Positions 31,701-39,380 of a DNA stretch of 64,000 nucleotides are shown here, in pieces. Made by a program: the position numbers and the translations under genes. Each line of letters starts with the position of its first letter. Position 1 is the first letter of the stretch. This stretch comes from G965279335 sp965279285 (GTDB lineage: Bacteria > Pseudomonadota > Gammaproteobacteria > DSM-16500), in NCBI GenBank assembly GCA_965279285.1, contig OZ257147.1:620001-684000 (forward strand), in the 5' to 3' direction. Below the pieces are notes generated by a model, which did not search any database, had not been told where the DNA came from, and saw only the letters and a list, made by a program, of their open reading frames with translations.

Positions 31701-32698
31701 CAGTTACTGGTGCATCATATGTGGCTATTAATCAGATGCATAAAGCTGAAGAAATTCTGCGTTCAGCTTTAGATATTGAAGAAAATAACTATGGTAAAGA
31801 TCATTGGCGATCGATAGAGACTTTAAATAATCTAGCAAATGCTTGTCGAAACGTAGGCAAGTTAGCAGAAGCTAAGGACTTATTACAACGAGCTATTAAG
31901 ATAGAAAAAGGCCATCATGGAGAAACACATCGTAACATGGCAAGTTTATTAGGCAGCTTTGCAAATGCATGTCGGGCGTTAGGTGATGTGGAAAATTTAA
32001 TTCAAGCAGAAAATGCAATTGAGAAAGCTCTTGAGATTGAAATAAATTACTATGGAAAAGATCATCCTAAGGTAGCAACTTCATTAGGGATTTTTTCTGG
32101 CATATCTGAAGCTTTAGGCGATGTTAATAAGACTATTGAATTATTAGAAAAAGCTTCAAGTATTGAAGAAGCTTATTACGGTAAAGGAAATCCACAAACG
32201 GTAAAAATACTGGTAAATCTTGCTAATGCTTACTATCGTTCAGGAGATATACAAAAACAAATTGAAATACTTGAGGATGTTTTAAAGATTTGTAAAGTCG
32301 ATCCGGAACCAAATCTTTTAGTTGTTGCAATTTCTTGTTACAACCTTGCAGTTTCTTATCAAAAAAGAGAAAAAACACTACAAGCATACACTTATGCAAA
32401 GCGTGCGCATGAAATATTCTCTGAAGACTATTCTCAGGATCCTCGTGCTGAAAGCGTAAGACAATGGTTAATGCAATTACAAATTCAAATGCCACCGATT
32501 TTTGAAGTGCTTGATTTAATTTGTAAAAAAATAGCCCAAGATTATAAGCAGGCAAATGATATTGATAATGCAGTTAAATATAATAATTTTTCATCTTTTT
32601 GGAGTGAGCAAAGACGTTCAGTTGATTTAAATGCAGCAACTGTGGTGGACTCAAATTCAGTGCCAGTGATAGGTGACGATAATAAACAGGCACCTTAG
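25706..32698 (+). CDS. Giant NTase / double NB-ARC / TPR protein (array gene 1)
   Basis: The frame opens at 25700, but the ATG at 25706 has AGGA 8 nt upstream and matches the start of the third paralog (MFSSSPK). It gives 2330 residues. Order: helical N-terminus (1-190); nucleotidyltransferase-like domain with ALGSLAREEITPYSDLEFG at 234-252, the GS-x-R-x-E...D-x-E pattern of DUF294/GlnD-type enzymes; a 30-bp repeat-encoded VGTLRFAHPTN near 651; NB-ARC 1 with GLGGIGKTQ at 824, WLAVYDN at 898, VVITTR, LPLALAQ and SIHRLVQEV near 1125; NB-ARC 2 with GLGGVGKTQ at 1351, WLAVYDN at 1425 and HRLLQEV near 1638; then about 12 kinesin-light-chain-type TPRs (1741-2242) joined by YGKDHW. No membrane segment. 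A STAND-type receptor with an enzymatic N-terminus is inferred. Confidence 0.85.
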   Translation: MFFSSPKKEVPISSVLKIKSPEYLRLYEQLKTATELQHDVPLNIVINYLGPDLGLIDRLQTAAENTLRLAESQMGNHQAYEHVLQTAFYYQAAWTLAKRYQLEYCYPIIIEQLKTIEREFPRLVFEAASLRDEKQIVVQDFQLYYQNNNPYKKELSVIREFAKKQLKTYQKQSVASDSKAMTIAAAQKPLTMQAIYRDISQRIRTLFIAIISEGIAQYQKLTGVYPPCAYSFIALGSLAREEITPYSDLEFGVLIEDKLDNSINNKNKVYFRNLCRLINFKLLALAETPANFISKEFGEKVGDLLGAEKYALIPKGFCFDAFVAGGYKNPLGKRDEQGELIFELIGTPSELADYQDEKHYAEKGKLVSEPLLPGSLTQARLIVSSQANEQLLKQYHQKVAAYLNQPAKQLWRKTLDSSLNLTLYQSRALELLVADIGRFRPKLGKQEEGGRSFAAKHDLYRLPNMMFDQLALYFNLTQTNLWEQLKTLAHSTTAAHPVLFNPAAAENLARAIDQATEYRLATYLALEEQAESVELTDDSEKAMTSKININTNNIIQKVFYLPKESVFDLYRTLIPFWHAMRGFSDSKGQNIHIFKDVLFNDFYSKALWVEANMQLLLQGHPQALSLLQPELKKILVSPSVTINGDEKNLVGTLRFAHPTNTMRDSEVEQALIFYTAGQAYLESNSALEEAKDCLTRALAIFQADNNKVCSAEIMNCYLGIAWINWLQQNLESAKSHHAKGLQLVQTQFGERHPYYAECKYLASYLQQKPGQISNLKLPERIGNWHIPPDNKHFIGRTETLKKLAAHFKPAQAGMKICFLSTISGLGGIGKTQIALKFLHHSGHDYALRLWFRAEQEHTLLQDYIELAERFRLMAMGERLSKEEVIERVKKYLENNPDWLAVYDNATNYASIKQFLPTRGGHVVITTRYSKETLNNELKNEKAIDTVTLEIDKFTPEEALQYLKEMIRRSGVEEEQAMHALAKELDYLPLALAQAAAYIKRRGITTKDYRERYKTSQQYLLKDKLLPKDSHSLPVATTWETTLRAIQEEEQNAGEPPLALAVLQAMSYLYADQIPKNILAQWLKVTRLVPKQEIENQLNKVLDRLAEYSMIHKDDSKNEIESTVSIHRLVQEVIRSKGLQQQVSKNLKLKSDEKTAETKINPDAKSAVMSEEEKKKNQEKEIALDQAFHLKQQSKRIYQQREQKIPSKPIDFKTAEDALRKSIAIYQPYKDSYAGELCDAFLDLALLLHAQGTNQSKQAAQKCLADAKQSLVKSYGKADAKQSRCKAVEWYLDAKRDNSIFAVKTYASFDTWQLPANNDEFFVGRESLIEKLNQHCKPDQAYQMLVLSAVSGLGGVGKTQLAIHYLYHTKHKYNLRAWFRAENASLLLSDYRSFAKEFDLIPVDEKTPREEIIGSVKRYLERHPDWLAVYDNAGSRDEIREFLPTKGGHLIVTTRRQEYDDVGIKVAVDVFTEQEAVVYLKKLTGITNQEKEMAELAKTLGCLPLAIGQAGVYIKKQNITIQQYLNDFKQNVVKLLEAQQLTLDDRSEAVATTWNISLKAIEQDEEENNKPHLSLPVLQAMAHLHAEDIPRNFLEKWLQEQKLVADPKLAKLALDQVIEYLSNYSLIHVDVERKTISVHRLLQEVIRQSKLLLIDRNNSFIEISQKSMLVRNMDQISGFLNSLVISTNLEFSQETNEVLQDEKHKHNLLIHMQALHEHIQQVEMNISPPQLNKSLGESSAELMLNIGCVLAEQKAMPSDAVKYFKECLKKQKIYYGKDHWQISKTLVNLANVYDDLGDSIKAKKLLDEALQNQNFYFEESSINLAPTLNNIGLFYLHNQGDIEEAKKYLERSLEIQDEYYKEKANDHHVVDTLVNLSELYWIIGDESKAKKFIDRAIMLEELHYGKDHWRVAITLINIGNLHFQSGNELKAKELFERALKIQKLHYGKDSWMLATALTNLAGVYIHFGETSKAKEMHEQALLVASKHYGTKSLALANVLSVTGASYVAINQMHKAEEILRSALDIEENNYGKDHWRSIETLNNLANACRNVGKLAEAKDLLQRAIKIEKGHHGETHRNMASLLGSFANACRALGDVENLIQAENAIEKALEIEINYYGKDHPKVATSLGIFSGISEALGDVNKTIELLEKASSIEEAYYGKGNPQTVKILVNLANAYYRSGDIQKQIEILEDVLKICKVDPEPNLLVVAISCYNLAVSYQKREKTLQAYTYAKRAHEIFSEDYSQDPRAESVRQWLMQLQIQMPPIFEVLDLICKKIAQDYKQANDIDNAVKYNNFSSFWSEQRRSVDLNAATVVDSNSVPVIGDDNKQAP
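27652..27681 (-). repeat. 30-bp palindromic repeat inside coding sequence
   Basis: A full copy (one or two changes) in frame within array gene 1, read as VGTLRFAHPTN. The flanking protein sequence is homologous in the paralogs at 45718 and 54909, where the repeat sits at the same place. The paralog at 39381 lacks it. Confidence 0.9.
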
Positions 32699-32779
32699 TC
32701 GACAATCACCTAGTTAAAATGACCATAGGCTAGATATGGAAGGCAAATTTACTAGTAATTTAAGACAAAAGGAATCAGT

Positions 32780-35700
32780 ATGCAAAAAAATTCATCGGCA
32801 ACAGGACCATCACAGAGCATGGTTTACGCAGGAGATCTTAAAGAGATGCCGCGCTCGGTTATTGCTTTAGTGAAAAAAACTTTGCCTGATCAAAAAGAAA
32901 AGTATTATGAAATTGATGTACCTGAAGATGGCACTTGTCTATTTTATTCCCTTATTTTTAGCCTTTTGTTACCCGCTTTAGAAAAAGCAGTTATTTTTCA
33001 AGCGCTTTTTAAACAATTATTTGGTCAAGAGAATGTCGGTGCTGAAGAAAATATTAAACAGTTGTTGCAGGAGTATGATGGCACTGGAGATTTTATTAAA
33101 AAGCATAAGCACGGTACGTCATTTGAAAAATTAGTGGATATAGATTTCCGTAAACAACTGGTCGCCTATATGCTATCTCAGCGAGAAACTTTTTCCACAG
33201 TCGAATACACCGAACGTGAAGAAGGTGAGTTTACTGCAGTCATGGCGCGCATGGCTAAGCCTAAAACTTTTGGTTGTCATCGGGAAATAGCAGCTGTTAG
33301 TAAATGGTTAGGAAAATCTATAAAAGTTTATCAAAAAACATCTGGCGGTGAACTAGAATTATTACCGCAATCCTATGGTGCGCTGTCTACGGAAATCATT
33401 CACTTGGTGCATGTACCTTCTCTAAAAAGAGAGGGTAACCAAAATACACATTACCATTATTGTTTACTGACTCAGTGTTTTCCTCGTGTTATAAAGAATG
33501 AACCGCTTACCAACCCAGCCGTTAGCCATTTTTCTGGGTTAACAGCTGGGCAAAAAGATTTGCGCGTGTTTGATAATTGGTACAGCACCACAGCGTTAGA
33601 AAATATTACGTTTGCCTCTTATCCAGCTACTCAATCTGTCAGAGCATTACGCTGCGTTTTTCTGCCAGAGAGCAAAGGTAGTAAAGATGGTTGCTCATTT
33701 GAAAAGCAATTTACTATGCTGATAATGCTGAAAAACAGTTGTCAGGCACCAGTAACTTGTTTCATCGCTTTTGAACCAACAGGGATGGATAACCATTTTA
33801 TTTTTGGTGTTTTGGTTAATCGCCAATTACTGATTATTGATCCCTTAGGTAATTCCTTTCAGGAAAAAAATTATTCTTTTCTTATCAAAGTTGTTAAAAG
33901 CTGTAATTTTTCGGTGGTGGTTTCCCGTACCGTTCTGCAACGTGATCCAAATGGTTTGGTTTCTTGTGGAGTACTTTCTGCAGAATTAATGCGACATATA
34001 GCCGCACTGTCACCAGATGCGGTGACAAAAGCGTTGACGGACACTAAAGCAGAAAAAAGTGAATTAAAATTAGAAAAAGATCAGACAATGCCTTATTTAG
34101 TGATTGATATTGCTAATACATCGTTATTACCCGTATCGTTTCACGATATACATGCTATAAAATCGGATACGGAATATCAAAATAAACTTGTAGCGATTCG
34201 CCATAGCCATCTTGCATTATTGGAACGCGGTACAGATGTAATTCAGAGTGAGCATGTCTTATTTAATCAATTATTGATGGATCCTAAATTCTTGGATCAA
34301 CTGTCTACGCACCCCAACCATAAAGCGTTAGTGAAAAGATTTTCTCCCGCGGGCGAGAAAACTCTATCTTCATCAATGGCTAAGCTACCTTTGTTTGCTA
34401 AGCTTGCTATTAAGAACATACGATCTCCACAACATATCCGTTTGCGTTCAAAACTTACAGAGGTTACACGCATTACCACCAATGAAGTGTTGGATTTAAT
34501 TATTAGCTATGGCGCTGAAAAAAAATTAGCTTTACAGCCAAATCGAAATGCTGAAGTACATTATATACAAGCTTTGAAAGAGGCGAATCATGAACGTATT
34601 GCTAGCTCTAAAATGGAATCTCAGCATTTTCGAGCATTACTTAAACCGCTAGGTGCTTTAGCTGATTTATATGTCGAGCAGGCAATGCAAGCTGATAGTG
34701 AAGGGCAAGAAAAGAATGAAATATTAATTAAAGCCGCGCATCTTTATAACACTGCATTAGTTATTGACAGAAATAATGTAAAAGATAAAAACAATCAGCT
34801 GCAACTGAGGCAAGCGCTTGTTAGATTAGAAGATGTTTTTTTGAAAAGCCTTAATAAAAATATACATTGGCAATTTAATTCTCCACTTTGGCAACAGCAA
34901 GGCGAATCAATCTATAAGCCAGCTCTGCAAGAGATTCGCACGCAGATGCGTTTAGCATTTAATATTTTAGATCAAAAGTTAGAAGAGAAGCCTATCGATT
35001 CACAAAAGGATGTGGCTAAAAGAAATATGCTTGAATATCGAGCTAAAGCCATTCAAAAAATGGCGGAAAATTGTCAAGTAGGCTTAAAAAAATATTTATC
35101 AGATTTAATTAAGCAGTGTGAAAACATACTGGGTCAATCACCTTGCCAATATGCAGTGCTAACTTATGGTTCGTGGGCAAAAGGTACAGCCACTCCTTAT
35201 TCTGATATTGAGTTTAGTATTTTGATTGAAGATAAGAGTGAATTATTAAATGAAGAAAACCGTAACTATTTTAGAGAGCTTACCACTTTACTGCATTTAA
35301 AAATTCTTAGCATAGGAGAAAGCCTTATTCCGATGAGTTGGTATGGTATTCATCTGGATGATCTACTGGAGAGTGGAGTGCAATTTGACCTGGGTGGTAA
35401 AACCCCTGCTGGACGAAGATACAAGCAAGGTAATGCTTACCATGTAGTAGAGTTAATTCGTACACCAACGGAAATGTTAGAGTTATTAACGGAAGAGTAT
35501 TATGAGTTAGATCGTCTTTTGCCTACTGAATTGGCAGCCGCAATGTATTTAATGGGAGATGAAACACTCTATAAGCAATATTTAGAAAAAAGCCAAGCTT
35601 ATTTATCGGAAATGATCGGTGGGCGAGCGCGTTTCCAGCAATACGCAATAAAAAATCTAAATGGTTACGAAGATATTCAATCAAAATTAGATTGTTTAAA

Positions 35701-38700
35701 AATGGGAGATTTAAACCGTTATAATATAGATTTTAATTTGGATGATGTAGGTAAATTATATGAAATAAAAAAAGAATTTTATAGGGTCACTGATTTACTG
35801 CTTGCAGGATTAAGTTTTCTTTATGGTTTTACACCGGATACTTTATGGAATACTGTGGATAAACTTGTTGCACATTGGCTAAGATATTCGCCACCTGCTT
35901 TAATGAATGAGGCCAACACTAATCTTACCATACTTTGCGCAATAGTGACTGAAATCCGTTACAGGACCTATCTCGCGGCACGCTCACAAAAAGGTGCTCT
36001 ATCAATAAAACCACATCAAAAAAGCGCTATTGTGGATTTAGATTTGGCAGCGGTGTTTTATTTGCCAGATCCAGCAATACTTTATGAGCTTTATTACAGA
36101 TTATCTCCTCTTTATAATACTGTAGAAACAATTTGTAGAGCATTAACAGAAAAAAAAATTGATGAGATAATTTGTTGGTGTCCATTTTATGAGAACAATG
36201 CCAAGATTTCTGCCCGCATAGCTTCCAGGTTATTACAGTTTGAAAACGCCTCTTACTACTATAATAAAGCGATCCTAGCAATACGAGAAGCACTAAAAAA
36301 TGTAACAGCAGATGATGAGAAAATAGCAGGACATTCTATAAAACAATTAGGATATTTAAAATTACTTGAAGAATACGGTCATTTTTTACTAACTCGAGTG
36401 GACAAACAAGCACCTATTTATCTACAAGAACGTTTGGACTTATCTAGAACACTATTCGGCGAAGATAGTTTTCAGGTCATTATGGCATATACGCATTTAG
36501 GAGTAGCATATGCAACACTGGAATCTTCTTCTACTGAAGCGTTAAGATGTTTTCAAAAAGCATTAGAAATTTATAATAAAATTGCAGGTAACGCAGAAGA
36601 CTCTGATTTAAAGCGAGCCATATTAAATAATATGGGTTATCTATTCATCACGTTAGGTGATTTAGAAAAAGGAACAAGCTTGCTTAAAAAAGCCTTCAAA
36701 AAAAACACACCTTCTGCTTTAAAATTAAATGGATTTGAACAAAAACATATTCCTTCACTTCATGCTGCGTTATTTACAAGCGATGATTCTACGAGTGAGG
36801 GTAAATATTTAAATAATTTAGGCGAAGCTTATCGTAAATCTGGCAAACCAGAAGAAGCCATTAAATATTATCAACGTGCATATGAAATTGACTCAAGAGT
36901 ATATGAAGCTGATCATCCATGGATGTCTTCTTTGTTTAATAACATAGGTTTGGCCTTATATGATTTGGGCTACAATCGAAAAGCTATTATTTGTTTAGAA
37001 AACTCCTTAAGAATTGATAAAAAAAATTTTGGTGAGAAGAATCAACGTGTAGCCGAGGCATTTGATAAGCTGGGAATGGTATGGGCAGCCTTGGGTGTTG
37101 CTAAGAGAGCGATTGAATGTAACCAAAAAGCAATAACTATTATTGAAGAGCTTTATGGTAAACAACACCCTTTATGGGAAAAATTTGCGCGCAGTTTAAT
37201 AGGCAGTTGTTATGCTTCAGGAAGTGAAGCGTTTTTGTTTTCTTACAAGCATTTTTTTCGAGATTCAGGAGTTGTTTTAGAACAATTATGCAGCTTGAAT
37301 CAAGCAGGTATGTTGTATGTAAATTCGCTGAGGTATAGTGATGCGATAGTTTGTTTTGAAAAAGCTGTTGACATTACCCAGAAAAATTATGGGAAAGATC
37401 ATCTATTAAATGCATGGTTTTTGAATAATTTAGCTGGCGCTCGGGCTTTTATAAGAGATAAAAGAGCTATTCAATGTTATCAACAAGTGTTAGTGCTTGA
37501 GGAGAAATATATAGGTAATTTTCGTTTTACTATTGCCTCTACGCTTGCTAATTTAGGTGCGGCTTGTCTTGTATGTGATGAGGCAGACGAGTCTTTAAAT
37601 TATTTGAAACGTGCTTTAGAGGTGCATGCAAAATCTTATAGAGGGTTATCAAACGCAGGTATCAATATTGCTGACCGAGTAGAACAAGAAAACAATACAA
37701 CAGCATTCCAAGATGAGAAAATTTTAGAAGACAATATCCGTAGTTTTGAGGTATCAGAAAAAGAACAAATGGTAGATGAATATGCTGTTCCTTCTTCTCT
37801 CGTTGTGCATGTTTTAAATAATCTTTCTAGCGCTTATATAGAAAATAAAGATTATAAAAATGCTTTACATTACAGTGAACTGGCTTTGAGTATTGGCAAA
37901 AAAATCCATGGAAAATGGTGTAGTGTTGTGGGTTGTATTTTTAATCAGATGGGAGAGGTCACACGGCGTTTGGGTAAGCCAAGGGAGGCTATTGCATTCT
38001 TGAAACAAGCAGTATTAGTAAGCCGTTTTGTCCATGGAGAAATACATCCTCACCTTGCTAATCATTTTACGAATTTGGGATTGGCATGGCAAGCACTAGG
38101 AAAAATTGAAAAAAGCATATTTTCTCTTATAAAAGCTTATGCAATGTATGTTGCCATATTAGGTATTGACAATATACAAACTAAACAAATTTATCTGACA
38201 TTAAGAGGTATAATTGACAGATCACTTGAATTGCTTAGTAAATATAGTGATCCACAGAAAATTCCATATTATGTTCAGTTTATGAATTCAAGGCCATATA
38301 ATGAGATAGAAGGACTCTTTGCTAATACAACTCTAGGAGCAACTATACGCTACTATGATTTATTAACGGCATTGGTTCCGTGGAATGTTAATGCGTATTA
38401 TTACCGGGCTTATTACCAATATCTAAATGCAAATATTCTTAAGCAACAAAATAAATCGCTATCTTTAATTAATAAACTTTCACAGTCTGCTATAGGCTCT
38501 TTCCAGTTTGTAATACAAAAGCAACCATCTTGTTTGTTTTATACGGGTTTTGGATTAATACTTTACCGGGAAGGTAAGCAAGACCAAGCTATTGCGCAAT
38601 TAAGAGAGGCTTTAAATTTTGCTGTCAATCAAAACACTCATTTAAATTTTTATTTTCGCGAAATGGACACCTGTCTCTTAGATAAAAATTTATGTCAAGA

Positions 38701-39334
38701 AATCAAATTTTTTGACTGTATTGTAGTGCAGGATAATATCATGAGCGCTTATTTACTGCTTAGTATTTATCTCGCCCGGCCAAAAAGCAATATCGCTGAA
38801 TTTGATCATTACTTGTATTATCTGGAGTTTGCTGTTAATGAATCTCCATCGCCTATACATTATTCTTTATTGGCTTATAGCTATTTAAAGTTTAACAAAG
38901 CCAAATTAGCAGCAGAAGCTTTTCGCACAGCTATTCGGCATTATACACTTGATTTTGATCCAACTAAACCTGAGTACACTTTAGCTATTAATAATTTGAA
39001 TGCTCTTACCACCGATTTGTCTGCTCATTCAACGCAGGCAGATAATAAAGATGAGAAAAATAGCCAAATAAGTTTGGCTGCTTTAATTGGCAATTCTTCT
39101 GTTATTTTTTCATCTACCGCAACTGCTGCTGCACCAGCTAATATACATGCTTTAAATACAACATCAGTACAAGGAAATGATGAAGAGGAGCTACAAAAAG
39201 CACTTAAGTTATCGCTTAGCGAACAAGCATTAAATTCTGCAGTAATTGCTACAGCTGCAGTAAATCCAGTACCTTATACACCAGACGATGATGAGGAAGA
39301 ATTAAAAAAAGCAATTCGATTGTCGCTTGGTTAA
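32780..39334 (+). CDS. OTU-like + Ulp1-like protease / NTase / TPR protein with UIM tail (array gene 2)
   Basis: A 2184-residue protein starting after AAAGGAATCAGT. N-terminal OTU-like domain: EDGTCLFYSL (D50, C53), REIAAVSKWLGKSIKVYQ, and NTHYHYCLL (H224 or H226). Next, a region like CE-clan (Ulp1/C48) cysteine proteases: NHFIFGVLVNRQLLIIDPLG (H339, D354), then Q387 and LVSCGVLS (C396). A nucleotidyltransferase motif follows at 797 (YGSWAKGTATPYSDIEFS). NB-ARC domains are absent. TPRs fill about 1180-1760 and 1930-2080. The tail has two ubiquitin-interacting-motif-like sequences, NDEEELQKALKLSLSEQ (about 2133-2149) and PDDDEEELKKAIRLSLG at the very end. Together these suggest removal or editing of ubiquitin-like modifiers inside a eukaryotic host. 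The Ulp1 match is weaker than the OTU match because Gln-to-Cys spacing is longer than usual. Confidence 0.75.
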   Translation: MQKNSSATGPSQSMVYAGDLKEMPRSVIALVKKTLPDQKEKYYEIDVPEDGTCLFYSLIFSLLLPALEKAVIFQALFKQLFGQENVGAEENIKQLLQEYDGTGDFIKKHKHGTSFEKLVDIDFRKQLVAYMLSQRETFSTVEYTEREEGEFTAVMARMAKPKTFGCHREIAAVSKWLGKSIKVYQKTSGGELELLPQSYGALSTEIIHLVHVPSLKREGNQNTHYHYCLLTQCFPRVIKNEPLTNPAVSHFSGLTAGQKDLRVFDNWYSTTALENITFASYPATQSVRALRCVFLPESKGSKDGCSFEKQFTMLIMLKNSCQAPVTCFIAFEPTGMDNHFIFGVLVNRQLLIIDPLGNSFQEKNYSFLIKVVKSCNFSVVVSRTVLQRDPNGLVSCGVLSAELMRHIAALSPDAVTKALTDTKAEKSELKLEKDQTMPYLVIDIANTSLLPVSFHDIHAIKSDTEYQNKLVAIRHSHLALLERGTDVIQSEHVLFNQLLMDPKFLDQLSTHPNHKALVKRFSPAGEKTLSSSMAKLPLFAKLAIKNIRSPQHIRLRSKLTEVTRITTNEVLDLIISYGAEKKLALQPNRNAEVHYIQALKEANHERIASSKMESQHFRALLKPLGALADLYVEQAMQADSEGQEKNEILIKAAHLYNTALVIDRNNVKDKNNQLQLRQALVRLEDVFLKSLNKNIHWQFNSPLWQQQGESIYKPALQEIRTQMRLAFNILDQKLEEKPIDSQKDVAKRNMLEYRAKAIQKMAENCQVGLKKYLSDLIKQCENILGQSPCQYAVLTYGSWAKGTATPYSDIEFSILIEDKSELLNEENRNYFRELTTLLHLKILSIGESLIPMSWYGIHLDDLLESGVQFDLGGKTPAGRRYKQGNAYHVVELIRTPTEMLELLTEEYYELDRLLPTELAAAMYLMGDETLYKQYLEKSQAYLSEMIGGRARFQQYAIKNLNGYEDIQSKLDCLKMGDLNRYNIDFNLDDVGKLYEIKKEFYRVTDLLLAGLSFLYGFTPDTLWNTVDKLVAHWLRYSPPALMNEANTNLTILCAIVTEIRYRTYLAARSQKGALSIKPHQKSAIVDLDLAAVFYLPDPAILYELYYRLSPLYNTVETICRALTEKKIDEIICWCPFYENNAKISARIASRLLQFENASYYYNKAILAIREALKNVTADDEKIAGHSIKQLGYLKLLEEYGHFLLTRVDKQAPIYLQERLDLSRTLFGEDSFQVIMAYTHLGVAYATLESSSTEALRCFQKALEIYNKIAGNAEDSDLKRAILNNMGYLFITLGDLEKGTSLLKKAFKKNTPSALKLNGFEQKHIPSLHAALFTSDDSTSEGKYLNNLGEAYRKSGKPEEAIKYYQRAYEIDSRVYEADHPWMSSLFNNIGLALYDLGYNRKAIICLENSLRIDKKNFGEKNQRVAEAFDKLGMVWAALGVAKRAIECNQKAITIIEELYGKQHPLWEKFARSLIGSCYASGSEAFLFSYKHFFRDSGVVLEQLCSLNQAGMLYVNSLRYSDAIVCFEKAVDITQKNYGKDHLLNAWFLNNLAGARAFIRDKRAIQCYQQVLVLEEKYIGNFRFTIASTLANLGAACLVCDEADESLNYLKRALEVHAKSYRGLSNAGINIADRVEQENNTTAFQDEKILEDNIRSFEVSEKEQMVDEYAVPSSLVVHVLNNLSSAYIENKDYKNALHYSELALSIGKKIHGKWCSVVGCIFNQMGEVTRRLGKPREAIAFLKQAVLVSRFVHGEIHPHLANHFTNLGLAWQALGKIEKSIFSLIKAYAMYVAILGIDNIQTKQIYLTLRGIIDRSLELLSKYSDPQKIPYYVQFMNSRPYNEIEGLFANTTLGATIRYYDLLTALVPWNVNAYYYRAYYQYLNANILKQQNKSLSLINKLSQSAIGSFQFVIQKQPSCLFYTGFGLILYREGKQDQAIAQLREALNFAVNQNTHLNFYFREMDTCLLDKNLCQEIKFFDCIVVQDNIMSAYLLLSIYLARPKSNIAEFDHYLYYLEFAVNESPSPIHYSLLAYSYLKFNKAKLAAEAFRTAIRHYTLDFDPTKPEYTLAINNLNALTTDLSAHSTQADNKDEKNSQISLAALIGNSSVIFSSTATAAAPANIHALNTTSVQGNDEEELQKALKLSLSEQALNSAVIATAAVNPVPYTPDDDEEELKKAIRLSLG

Positions 39335-39380
39335 TTCATTTGGAACATGAATTTGTATTTTAATTTAGGAGAATTTAAAA

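Noticed and set aside
31000..32450. DNA-level tandem repeat in the YGKDHW-containing segments
   Set aside because: The periodicity is that of TPR protein repeats. The nucleotide units have diverged and do not form a simple satellite.
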